A stretch of DNA of 36,186 bases from Muribaculum sp. (GCF_029051885.1 NZ_JAIDKI010000075.1:1-36186); one strand, 5' to 3'; numbered from the stretch's first letter, positions 19,848-28,746 are shown. Program-made: numbers and translations. Notes: generated by a model from the sequence alone, not told the origin.

Positions 19848-20541
19848 CAGTAAAGTAATAGAGGTACTTACTCCTCTTTTTAATATTGTCACCAACGCAA
19901 AAGGTAAAACCATAAGACAGATAAAAGATGCTCTCTTTATTGGTGATAAGTGCCGGATGAAAAAGGGCGCATCTGGGTTAATTGTCGAAAACTTACTGGG
20001 CATAGAAAATAACAATAGGGATGAAGCCGATTTGCCCCAAATTGGCTGTGAGATCAAGATCCTACCATTACAAAAGAATAAGGACGGTTCTATCAAGGCG
20101 AAAGAACCAACTGCAATTCAGATGATTAATTATTGTGAGGTGGCCAAAGAGACATGGGAAACTGCCAAAATTAGAAGTAAAATTAATTTAACATTTTGGG
20201 TAGTTTATCTTGCAAAGGTGGATGGCAAACCTAAACAACAAGATGATTATGTAATTGTTGATTATTTCCTTGATCATCCTTCCGATGTACAAAACGGAGT
20301 CTTCAAAACAGATTGGGAGGAAATTCAATCATACATCAAGCGCGGTGATGCAGACAAACTTTCATGTAGTATGGGAGTCTATCTTGAGCCAAAAACTAAA
20401 GGCGCAAACAACCAAGATAAAACGGATGCCCCTGATGGAAAGGGTGGAATAACACGTGCTCGAAGAAGAGCGTTCTACTACAAGAAAAATTATACCAATA
20501 CACAAATAATTCCAAATCTGGATTTATCAGCTATTAAGTGA
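19840..20541 (+). CDS. MutH/Sau3AI-family DNA endonuclease
   Basis: 233 aa, MutH-sized. KGASGLIVENLLGI, DEADLPQIGCEIKILPL (E, D...ExK catalytic pattern), TWETAKIRSKI, DWEEIQSYIKRG, YYKKNYT parallel MutH motifs. Confidence 0.88.
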   Translation: MISSKVIEVLTPLFNIVTNAKGKTIRQIKDALFIGDKCRMKKGASGLIVENLLGIENNNRDEADLPQIGCEIKILPLQKNKDGSIKAKEPTAIQMINYCEVAKETWETAKIRSKINLTFWVVYLAKVDGKPKQQDDYVIVDYFLDHPSDVQNGVFKTDWEEIQSYIKRGDADKLSCSMGVYLEPKTKGANNQDKTDAPDGKGGITRARRRAFYYKKNYTNTQIIPNLDLSAIK

Positions 20542-21416
20542 TGATAAAATCATTCTATAAATCAGACAATCGAGACTTCACCATTATTAATGGTGATTGC
20601 TTTGATGTGCTCCCTCGTTTTGATTTTAAGTTTGATATGATCTTCGCAGATCCACCATATTTTCTCTCCAATGGAGGCATAAGCTATCAGGCTGGAAAGG
20701 TAGTATGTGTAGATAAAGGAGATTGGGACAAGGGTGGCTCTCCCGAATTGATTATGGAATTTAATCGCAAATGGTTGTATTTATGCAGGGATAAACTTAA
20801 AGACAATGGGACAATCTGGATTTCCGGGACTCATCATAATATCTTTTCAATAGCGAACATTCTAACCGAACTCGGTTATAAGATTCTGAATGTAATTACT
20901 TGGGCAAAGACAAATCCACCTCCAAATATATCATGTCGTTTCTTTACCTACTCTACGGAATTTATTATATGGGCACGTAAATATCCGAAGGTGCCTCATA
21001 AATATAATTATAGATTAATGAAGGCCATTAATAATGGCAAGCAAATGACTGATGTGTGGCGGCTTCCTGCCATCGGTCGATGGGAAAAGTCATGCGGAAA
21101 ACATCCTACACAGAAACCGTTGCCTCTTCTTACTCGTATAATTCTCGCAAGCACGAATAAACACGATTGGATTCTTGACCCTTTTGCAGGCTCATCCACA
21201 ACTGGCATAGCTGCCAGTCTTTGTAGTCGTCGTTTTCTTGGTATTGAGAAAGAATTGGAGTTTTCAAATCTTTCATTTAGACGTAGAAAAGAGTTAGATA
21301 ACGTATGTATTAGAGAATTATACAAGAATAAAAAGATATCTGATTTTGCATTTATTCCATCATTGGATATTGTAGAAGAGCCTCATGCATATTATGGCAT
21401 TGATTTGCCATTTTAA
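20538..21416 (+). CDS. dpnA: DpnA-like (beta-class) DNA adenine-N6 methyltransferase
   Basis: DMIFADPPYFLSNGGISYQAGKVVCVDKGDWDKGG, GTIWISGTHHNIFSI, GKHPTQKPLPLLTRIILAST, WILDPFAGSSTTGIAA. Motif IV precedes motif I (beta class). Start is GTG at 20538 or ATG at 20541. Confidence 0.94.
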   Translation: MMIKSFYKSDNRDFTIINGDCFDVLPRFDFKFDMIFADPPYFLSNGGISYQAGKVVCVDKGDWDKGGSPELIMEFNRKWLYLCRDKLKDNGTIWISGTHHNIFSIANILTELGYKILNVITWAKTNPPPNISCRFFTYSTEFIIWARKYPKVPHKYNYRLMKAINNGKQMTDVWRLPAIGRWEKSCGKHPTQKPLPLLTRIILASTNKHDWILDPFAGSSTTGIAASLCSRRFLGIEKELEFSNLSFRRRKELDNVCIRELYKNKKISDFAFIPSLDIVEEPHAYYGIDLPF

Positions 21417-21421
21417 ATATA

Positions 21422-21585
21422 GAGAATGTTTGGGTTTAACTTTATGAAGTCTTTAGAGAGGATTTCCGGTCTGTTTCGAGCTTTCATTCAGTCATTAATG
21501 GAATCCCATAATTCCTTCATTCAATCTCAGAATATTCTCGGAAATCCTCTCTAAATCTTAACATAAGTCAAATCCAAACATTCTC
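21422..21585. repeat. 164-bp intergenic element with 47-bp imperfect inverted terminal repeats (MITE-like or bidirectional terminator)
   Basis: Left arm 21422-21468 and reverse complement of right arm 21539-21585 share GAGAATGTTTGG (12 bp) at the outer ends and TTTAGAGAGGATTTCCG (17 bp) at the inner ends. Confidence 0.75.
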
Positions 21586-21651
21586 GAACTCTTTTTTATC
21601 ATGCTTTTACAATCGTCTTATAAATTGTTGTGATGAAACATAAGCCGGCTT

Positions 21652-23547
21652 TTATCTGAACTTGACATTGGAGGTGTCCCATATTCCAGAATTGGAGCCT
21701 GTGATATTGCCGGCAGCATAAATGAAATAGTTGTCGGCCGTGATTTCCACTGGATTTTGCGGATTGATACCATTTTCGCTGCCGGTGTAAGAGTGTGCGA
21801 AGCGTCCTGATACGTTGGCAGAAATGACAGTAGGCTTGTCGGCACATTGCAACTGTCCGCATATGAGTCCGGCGATACTTCCTGAGTTGGCAATGACACA
21901 TCCGGTGTTGCTTACATCATTCAGAGTGAGATTTCTGACAAGACCGAGTATGCCTCCTGTCTGAGTCTTTGCATCGGCGTCGCAGACTACAGTGCCAGAG
22001 TTAGTGCAACTCTCGATAAGACACTTGTTGGAAGCCTTGGTGTTAGAGGAAAAGCCGAGAATGCCGCCGACGCGCAATCCCGCGTTCCATCCTGCTTTGG
22101 CGGCTTCTGCTGCTCCGGCATGTACGATGCCTGAATTCTCACAGTTGCGAAGTGTGAAGTTGCCCGATGTAGAGCCGAGAATTCCGGCCACACGGTTGGC
22201 CTCTGCATATATATAGCCCGAGTTCACACAGTTTTCTATTACGAGCGGTTGTGATGATGTAGCTCTGGAAAATCCGATTATTCCGGCTACTCCGGAGCCG
22301 AGAGAGTTGTCATACATATCAGACTTAACTTGTCGTATGATACCGGAGAAGCGGCAGTCGCTGATTGTCGAAGAGTATGCGTACCCTGCAATCCCCGCAA
22401 TTGTACCCATTGCTTTCCGGGCTCCTTTATTGATGACTGACTCAAGCACTGTACCCTCAACGGTGACGTTGTAGATTGTCGATTGGAATGCCAGTCCGGC
22501 GATAAACCCGTAGGCCGATCCTGCATCCATGCCTTCGTTGACAATCTGCATGGTGCAGCTTGTGTCAATCACAAGGTTCTTCACGGTAGCTGATGACAGT
22601 ACGCCGAACAGTCCGTAGCATTGCTCAGAATCAGTCGACATGGTGAGGTTGCGTATCGTGTGGCCGTTTCCGTTGAATATCCCGCAGAATGCATGACCGT
22701 CGTTGCCGAGTGTAGTGGCGCCGTTGGTGATTGTCGATCCGCGCAGATTGCCTGCCGGCGTCCATTGTCTGCCGGTCATGTCGATATCGGCAAGCAGTAC
22801 AACCTCTTGGTCATCGTTGAGCCATGGTTCGAGTGTGCTTCCTGAATTGACGGCTGCCGCGAAGTCCATGAGTTGGTCGGGGGTTGATATTCCTTTATCC
22901 ATTATGAAAGGGGCTTGAGTGAATTCCACGGTTGTTTCTCCCAGTTCGGCTGTGGAGAATATGATTTTTCCGCTTCGGGCCTCAGTATCCTTGTTCTCTG
23001 CAATCGTGAATGCTGGCATATGATATGGACCGTTGGGCATAAGTGATATCCATGACTGATCCGAGGTGTTTACGCTGTAGTCGAGATTTGTGTTAATGGT
23101 TATGGTAAGTGTACCGCCTGCTGAAGGGATGTAGGTCGCTGACACATTTTCGATATTGAATCGGAAAATGTCGGCCGGCGTCTGTTCGATGGTGTAGACT
23201 ATTTGCTCGGTGCCGGGGTATGATATTGTTATGTCGGCTGTGCGTGGAGTCATGTCGGCTGCGATGGGATATGGCCTGATATCAAAGCGCTCGAGGTTGT
23301 TTACAGGCGTGGATCGTGATATGATTCGGCTTATCCAGTCGGCATCGCACTTCACTTCGTACTCCACGTCGGAGTATATCAGTATTTCGAGCGTTCCACC
23401 CTCTCCGGTAAATCGGTTGCCGCCCGAGGCGATTGCTTCCAAGGTTGCCGGGAGTGTATTGTCGTCGATATTGTCGCTGCAAGAAGTTCCCAACAAGCCC
23501 GCCATTACAGACAATGCTGCGATAAGGAAATGTTTTCTTTTCATCAT
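21652..23547 (-). CDS. BACON-domain surface lipoprotein with GLUG-like repeats
   Basis: Lipobox LLGTSCSD; two BACON-like segments (CDADWISRI...; SDQSWISLMPNGPYHMPAFTIAENKDTEARSGKIIFST); C-terminal repeats of the form GIAGYAYSSTISDCRFSGII. Confidence 0.8.
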   Translation of the reverse strand: MMKRKHFLIAALSVMAGLLGTSCSDNIDDNTLPATLEAIASGGNRFTGEGGTLEILIYSDVEYEVKCDADWISRIISRSTPVNNLERFDIRPYPIAADMTPRTADITISYPGTEQIVYTIEQTPADIFRFNIENVSATYIPSAGGTLTITINTNLDYSVNTSDQSWISLMPNGPYHMPAFTIAENKDTEARSGKIIFSTAELGETTVEFTQAPFIMDKGISTPDQLMDFAAAVNSGSTLEPWLNDDQEVVLLADIDMTGRQWTPAGNLRGSTITNGATTLGNDGHAFCGIFNGNGHTIRNLTMSTDSEQCYGLFGVLSSATVKNLVIDTSCTMQIVNEGMDAGSAYGFIAGLAFQSTIYNVTVEGTVLESVINKGARKAMGTIAGIAGYAYSSTISDCRFSGIIRQVKSDMYDNSLGSGVAGIIGFSRATSSQPLVIENCVNSGYIYAEANRVAGILGSTSGNFTLRNCENSGIVHAGAAEAAKAGWNAGLRVGGILGFSSNTKASNKCLIESCTNSGTVVCDADAKTQTGGILGLVRNLTLNDVSNTGCVIANSGSIAGLICGQLQCADKPTVISANVSGRFAHSYTGSENGINPQNPVEITADNYFIYAAGNITGSNSGIWDTSNVKFR

Positions 23548-23555
23548 TAAAGGTA

Positions 23556-25541
23556 TTAACGGGTAATCATATAGTCGGACTCGTGCCCGAGTACAGTTTC
23601 TTCGGCAAATGCACGCAGGCGTGCTGCCACTGTCGGGTCGCAGCCACCGTCGGAAACATTTTTGTCAAATTTTTCTCCGAAAATCACAAGGTAGTTGACA
23701 CATGATTTGAGATATGCGCCGTTGCGGTTGGGGTGTTTTGAGTCGGTATAGAACAGATCGGACATACCTGCGGCGACGGCCTTGTCGAATGCGACACCTA
23801 TGGGAGATACCCAGTCGACATTATTATCGGCTTTCGCTATAGCCAGAGTGCCGTTGAGCAGGTGCTTTTCAAATTCCGACGATGAACCGAAGTTATTCCA
23901 GTTGCTTTTAGGGAAAGCCCATGTGTTTTCAAGGATGATTTTCGATGTCGGCGAGCCGTTGCGGAATCTGGCTGTGAGAGCCTTGCAGTCGGACAGTGTA
24001 GTTTCCTGCGGATTATTGGCATAGTCGGAATAGCGAGTCGACTGTTCTTGAAGGATTATGTAGTCGTAGCCGCTGCGGTCAGTTATGTCGCGCGAGAGTT
24101 CTAATTCCATATGGTTGCTTAGGTATTGTGAGCCTTTCGCGTTAATCCTGATGTCGAGCTGGTGTCCCTGCGAACGGGCAATCTCTTTGAGCAGGAATGC
24201 CGAGGCAAAGTAATGGGTGAATGAGTTGCCGAGTATCGCCACTTTTTTTATATCCTTTCGGGCAATACCAGGATAGGCTGTTGCTGTGCAGAAATGGAAC
24301 TCATGGGAGGGCATATAGATTTCACCGCTGTTGGTTGGCGACAATTTTGCGTCGAGTCCGTTGCGTTCGCCTACTACTCGGCAACGTACTCTTACCATGC
24401 CGTCGGTTAACGTATTGTCGAGTGTGAAACTCTGTGTGAATGATGTGTGTTGATATGAACTGAAATGCTTTGTGTAAAATGAATATTTTACGCCGTCGTC
24501 ATTTGTCGACAATGTGCTTTGATCCGGGCATCTCCATTGGCCTCCATCATAAATCTCGCAGATCCAATATTTGGGGGCACTGTTGTCGGCTGACGATATT
24601 GTAAGCATGAAATCGACCGATGTGCCTGCCTCAAGTTTGCCTGATGGTATGGAGAACAGCAGGTAATCGCCGGTATAAAGTCCCGACACTGCAATGGAGT
24701 TTTTGTATGCGGTGGAGATTGAACGGTTTAACTTTAGATTGTTGACACCTACCGCCGATACAAAAGACCGTTGTGAGCCGGTGTCGTAATTGGCTTCGGC
24801 TGCACCGGAGATTAACCATCCGCAGGATGCGGCTTCACTGTTGGTGTAATACCATCGCGAAGGGAATGCCGGTTGACAGTCATGACCGGCGTGTTTTACT
24901 TCGATTATGGATGTCTGTCCCGACTCTTTGCCGACAAACGAGATTAATGCCGAGCGGCCGGTTGGGTATGGTCCGTCGGGAGCTATCGATATTGTGAATT
25001 CCTTGCTGGCCGTCATGCCTCCCTCAGGCACTCCGGCTATCTGTAGCCATTCGGCGCCTGAGGTTGTCATGTCGATATCTTCATAAGGTGATACGGTTAT
25101 GTCATGGTAGCGACATTCAGTAGCGGAGAAGAAGACTTCTTTATCCGATAGCCCGCAGCATCCGTCGCGCGTAGTTGCCGACTGTTGTACGTTTATCTTA
25201 AGATGGGAGGATGTGGTATATATGCATATCTCACCTTGTCGATTGTCTTTGCCGGAATTGGGTGAGACCTCCACCGACAGGCGGTAATGTCCGCTCTTGT
25301 GGTATCCGCCGGTTGGCGTCATAGTCATCCACGGGTCGGATGGCACTATGGATTTCCAGGTGTTTCCTTTGCCTTTTACTCCTAAATTTATTATGTATGT
25401 GCCACCGTCGGACGGTACTGATATGTCGGTAATATCGGCTGTGATTTCACCGATGGCATTTGCATCCCGTATGTCGTCGGACGAGCATGCGTATAAGCCG
25501 CCCGATATGAGCATCATGGCGAATAGAATGTTGCACTTCAT
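23556..25541 (-). CDS. BACON-domain lipoprotein with C-terminal SGNH-like/DUF4886 hydrolase domain
   Basis: Lipobox LYACSS; BACON-like N-terminal half; KKVAILGNSFTHYFASAFLLKEIA (GNS block), YIILQEQSTRYSD, and YTDSKHPNRNGAYL (Dx..H block). Confidence 0.8.
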   Translation of the reverse strand: MKCNILFAMMLISGGLYACSSDDIRDANAIGEITADITDISVPSDGGTYIINLGVKGKGNTWKSIVPSDPWMTMTPTGGYHKSGHYRLSVEVSPNSGKDNRQGEICIYTTSSHLKINVQQSATTRDGCCGLSDKEVFFSATECRYHDITVSPYEDIDMTTSGAEWLQIAGVPEGGMTASKEFTISIAPDGPYPTGRSALISFVGKESGQTSIIEVKHAGHDCQPAFPSRWYYTNSEAASCGWLISGAAEANYDTGSQRSFVSAVGVNNLKLNRSISTAYKNSIAVSGLYTGDYLLFSIPSGKLEAGTSVDFMLTISSADNSAPKYWICEIYDGGQWRCPDQSTLSTNDDGVKYSFYTKHFSSYQHTSFTQSFTLDNTLTDGMVRVRCRVVGERNGLDAKLSPTNSGEIYMPSHEFHFCTATAYPGIARKDIKKVAILGNSFTHYFASAFLLKEIARSQGHQLDIRINAKGSQYLSNHMELELSRDITDRSGYDYIILQEQSTRYSDYANNPQETTLSDCKALTARFRNGSPTSKIILENTWAFPKSNWNNFGSSSEFEKHLLNGTLAIAKADNNVDWVSPIGVAFDKAVAAGMSDLFYTDSKHPNRNGAYLKSCVNYLVIFGEKFDKNVSDGGCDPTVAARLRAFAEETVLGHESDYMITR

Positions 25542-25678
25542 GGTTGGAATATGATTTTATTTCGTGATTATGTGATAAAGCAGGCAGCAGGTGCATTGTG
25601 CTTAAATTATTACACCGGTTGAATGTTGGATTTACTGTATTCTAAATGTGTTATGCAACATGTTTTATCGGAAATTTG

Positions 25679-25686
25679 TAAATTTG
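25679..25686 (+). promoter_or_regulatory. Candidate -7 promoter element upstream of bioB
   Basis: TAAATTTG matches TAnnTTTG and lies 28 bp before the likely bioB ATG at 25714. Confidence 0.5.
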
Positions 25687-25713
25687 CCTAATGAAATTAT
25701 TATACAGCATAAT

Positions 25714-26697
25714 ATGTCAGATTTTTTAGCTGCCCGACTGTCGGAAGTGCTTGACAACGGCAATGGAATTACTGTAGATGAGGCTGTTGAACTAAACGAC
25801 AGATACTCAGCCGATGAACTGGCGGATGCCGCCGACAAGGTGCGCCGCCGCTGGCATAATGATGAAATAGATACATGCTCTATAGTCAATGCCCGCTCCG
25901 GACGTTGTTCCGAAGATTGTAAATGGTGTGCCCAGTCGCGCCATCATCACACGGGAGTGTCTGAGTATGATATTATCCGGGAGGAGCAGGCCCTTGATGC
26001 CGCACGCATGAATACTATGCATGGCATACGACGCTTTTCGCTTGTGACATCGGGGCGCAAGGTTGCTCCGGCCGATATCGAGAACTTCTGCCGTATATAC
26101 CGCAGGATAGGGGCCGAGACGCCGCTCTATCTGTGTGCCTCGATGGGATTGCTGGGGCTTGACGAGCTTCGCCGCCTGAAAGAGGCGGGTGTAAAGCGCT
26201 ACCACTGTAATCTTGAGACATCAGCGTCATATTTCCCCTCGCTATGCACCACCCACACACATGCTGACAAACTGCGCACAATCGCATTGGCCCGCAGTGT
26301 GGGTATGGAGGTGTGCTGTGGCGGGATAATAGGCATGGGAGAGACCATGCGTCAGCGTCTCGAACTTGCCGCCGAGGCCCGCGATGCCGGAGCCGTATCT
26401 ATACCTATTAATATATTGAATCCGATTCCCGGCACTCCGCTGGAGTCGACACCTCTGATTTCCGAAGAAGAGATAGTGCGCACGGCTGCGTTGTTCCGCA
26501 TGATTGCTCCGCGGTGCATACTGCGTTTTGCCGGTGGGCGAATGCGCCTCAGCCACGACACTATGCGGCGTATGCTGCTTGGCGGCGTAAACGGTGTGTT
26601 GATGGGCGACATGCTCACGACGGTAGGCAACACTGTGGAAGACGACAAACGCCTTTTTGCAGAATCCGGCTACCGGGAAGCGCCTTTGGAGGCCTGA
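25714..26697 (+). CDS. bioB: Biotin synthase (radical SAM)
   Basis: IVNARSGRCSEDCKWCAQSRHHHTG (CxxxCxxC), YHCNLETSASYFPSLCTTHTHADKLRTIALARSVGMEVCCGGIIGMGE, INILNPIPGTPLE. Start chosen at MSDFLAAR, since the upstream ATG at 25648 lies before the promoter-like motif. Confidence 0.95.
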   Translation: MSDFLAARLSEVLDNGNGITVDEAVELNDRYSADELADAADKVRRRWHNDEIDTCSIVNARSGRCSEDCKWCAQSRHHHTGVSEYDIIREEQALDAARMNTMHGIRRFSLVTSGRKVAPADIENFCRIYRRIGAETPLYLCASMGLLGLDELRRLKEAGVKRYHCNLETSASYFPSLCTTHTHADKLRTIALARSVGMEVCCGGIIGMGETMRQRLELAAEARDAGAVSIPINILNPIPGTPLESTPLISEEEIVRTAALFRMIAPRCILRFAGGRMRLSHDTMRRMLLGGVNGVLMGDMLTTVGNTVEDDKRLFAESGYREAPLEA

Positions 26698-26744
26698 ATT
26701 ACGGAATTTTAACTTTAAAATAAGGATTAAAGGGAGTTTTTGCG

Positions 26745-26752
26745 TAAATTTG
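26745..26752 (+). promoter_or_regulatory. Candidate -7 promoter element upstream of the PASTA gene
   Basis: TAAATTTG matches TAnnTTTG; -33 element not clear. Confidence 0.4.
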
Positions 26753-26825
26753 CACCCAAATTCTCATCCCAGCGCGGGGAATTTCTCTCTGCGCATACAC
26801 TCTCCAGGACGAAAATCCCCTCCCA

Positions 26826-27476
26826 GTGGAAGAATCACAGAAACCAAATACCCTGCGCCGGAGCATGAGCTTCATGAAGCGCCACCCGATATTGTTTAAT
26901 TTCCTGCTGATAATGCTTGTCGGCTTCGGTGTCATATGGATGGCGCTGATTAGTCTTGATATATGGACCGATCATGGCTCGTATGAGGTAGTGCCGGATA
27001 TGAAGGGCCTGTCGTACGACCAGGCCGTAAAGGCTCTTGAGAGTGTCGGGCTTAAGCCTGAACTTTCCGACTCGATATATGATATGACTACCGCTCCGGG
27101 CACTGTGCTCGAGCAGTCGCCGAGAGCTCGCACTAAAGTGAAACCTCACCGTACGGTGTATCTTACTGTTACGGCCTTTTCTCCCAAAATGATATCATTG
27201 CCGGCAGTTACGGATATGTCACTGCGCCAGGCTCGTTCCACACTTGAGGGCGCCGGTATCCGCAATATACGCGAGGTGCTCGTGCCGAGCGAGTACAAGG
27301 ACCTTGTGCTTGGTGTAAAATTCAACGGTGTATCTGTACAGCCTGGTGCGAGAGTTCCTACTTCCGCCACAATAACTATCGAAGTCGGAGAGGGACTCAG
27401 CCTTGATGTTGACAGTATCGACACGCTCGAGGCTATAGAGAGTGACCACGAGGCGACTGTGCTGAATCTCGAATAG
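26826..27476 (+). CDS. PASTA domain-containing membrane-anchored protein
   Basis: One TM segment (ILFNFLLIMLVGFGVIWMALISL) then PASTA-like repeats (VPDMKGLSYDQAVKALESVGLKPE; LPAVTDMSLRQARSTLEGAGI). Confidence 0.9.
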   Translation: MEESQKPNTLRRSMSFMKRHPILFNFLLIMLVGFGVIWMALISLDIWTDHGSYEVVPDMKGLSYDQAVKALESVGLKPELSDSIYDMTTAPGTVLEQSPRARTKVKPHRTVYLTVTAFSPKMISLPAVTDMSLRQARSTLEGAGIRNIREVLVPSEYKDLVLGVKFNGVSVQPGARVPTSATITIEVGEGLSLDVDSIDTLEAIESDHEATVLNLE

Positions 27477-27553
27477 GTATTACCGAGGATGTTTCTGATA
27501 TTGCCTTCAATCTGCTAATCGACTCAATGGATGTGTATCCATAAATTATCCCT

Positions 27554-28651
27554 ATGATTTCTACAGAAGATATAGACAAGACTATTGCCGACTATGTCCC
27601 CGACGATGTAGTCCGGGAAGATTCTGCCGTAGACGGGGATGACGACGGCGGCGAGCTTTACGAACATTTCCGTTTTGTTGCTGACAAAGGTCAGGAATTG
27701 TTGCGTGTCGATAAATTTCTGGTGGCCCGTCTGCAGAAATCGTCCCGCAACCGTGTGCAGCAGGCAGCCGAAGCCGGATGTATTCTTGTCAACGGCAAGC
27801 CGGTAAAGAGCAACTACAGGGTAAAGTCTCTGGATGTGGTACAGGTGGTCATGGACCGTCCCCGCTACGAGTTTGAGATTATAGCCGAAGATATTCCGCT
27901 TGATATTGTCTATGAGGATGACGACCTGCTGGTGGTGAACAAGCCTGCCGGACTCGTCGTACACCCCGGTCACGGCAATTACCACGGCACTCTTGTCAAC
28001 GCGCTTGCATGGCATTTCCGCAATACTCCTGATTATGATGTCAACGACCCGCGCATGGGGCTTGTACACCGTATCGACAAGGATACGTCAGGTTTGCTCG
28101 TAGTTGCCAAGACCCCTGACGCCAAGACCGCTCTCGGGCGCCAGTTTTTTGAGAAGACTACCAAGCGCGAGTATGTGGCCGTGGTATGGGGTGCTCCCGA
28201 TCCGGCTGACGGACGTATCGAGGGTAATATAGGACGCAATCCGAAAGACCGTCTGCAGATGGCGGTATTTCCCGATGGCGACCAGGGCAAGCATGCAGTG
28301 ACGCATTATTATACCCAACAGACTCTGGCCTATGTGAGTGTGGTGAAGTGTGTCCTCGAGACGGGCCGCACCCATCAGATACGTGTGCATATGAAGCATA
28401 TCGGACATCCGCTGTTCAATGATGCGCGATATGGAGGCGATGCAGTGTTGCGGGGTGTCGGAAGCGGCAGCTACCGTCAGTTTGTGGCGCATTGCCGTGA
28501 GGTATGTCCAAGGCAGGCCCTGCATGCGCGTACTCTCGGATTCGTACATCCGCGCACCGGACAAGAGATGTTTTTTTCGGCTCCGCTGCCTGCCGATATG
28601 GAGGCACTGATAAAACGTTGGGCCGATTATGCCGGCGGATTAAGTGTGTAA
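27554..28651 (+). CDS. RluA-family 23S rRNA pseudouridine synthase (RluD-like)
   Basis: S4 domain then LVVNKPAGLVVHPGHGNYHGTLVNAL, GLVHRIDKDTSGLLVVAKT, ETGRTHQIRVHMKHIGHPLFND. Confidence 0.96.
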   Translation: MISTEDIDKTIADYVPDDVVREDSAVDGDDDGGELYEHFRFVADKGQELLRVDKFLVARLQKSSRNRVQQAAEAGCILVNGKPVKSNYRVKSLDVVQVVMDRPRYEFEIIAEDIPLDIVYEDDDLLVVNKPAGLVVHPGHGNYHGTLVNALAWHFRNTPDYDVNDPRMGLVHRIDKDTSGLLVVAKTPDAKTALGRQFFEKTTKREYVAVVWGAPDPADGRIEGNIGRNPKDRLQMAVFPDGDQGKHAVTHYYTQQTLAYVSVVKCVLETGRTHQIRVHMKHIGHPLFNDARYGGDAVLRGVGSGSYRQFVAHCREVCPRQALHARTLGFVHPRTGQEMFFSAPLPADMEALIKRWADYAGGLSV

Positions 28652-28746
28652 ATTGCTAAATGTAGTTAATATATAAGAACTTATATAAGGATAATAAGTG
28701 ATATTTGCTACCTTTGATAATCATAACTTTTCAGTAGACTAAGATT

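Noticed and set aside
28671-28686. ATATAAGAACTTATAT inverted repeat before the acyltransferase gene
   Set aside because: Short and AT-only, likely to arise by chance in an AT-rich intergenic region.
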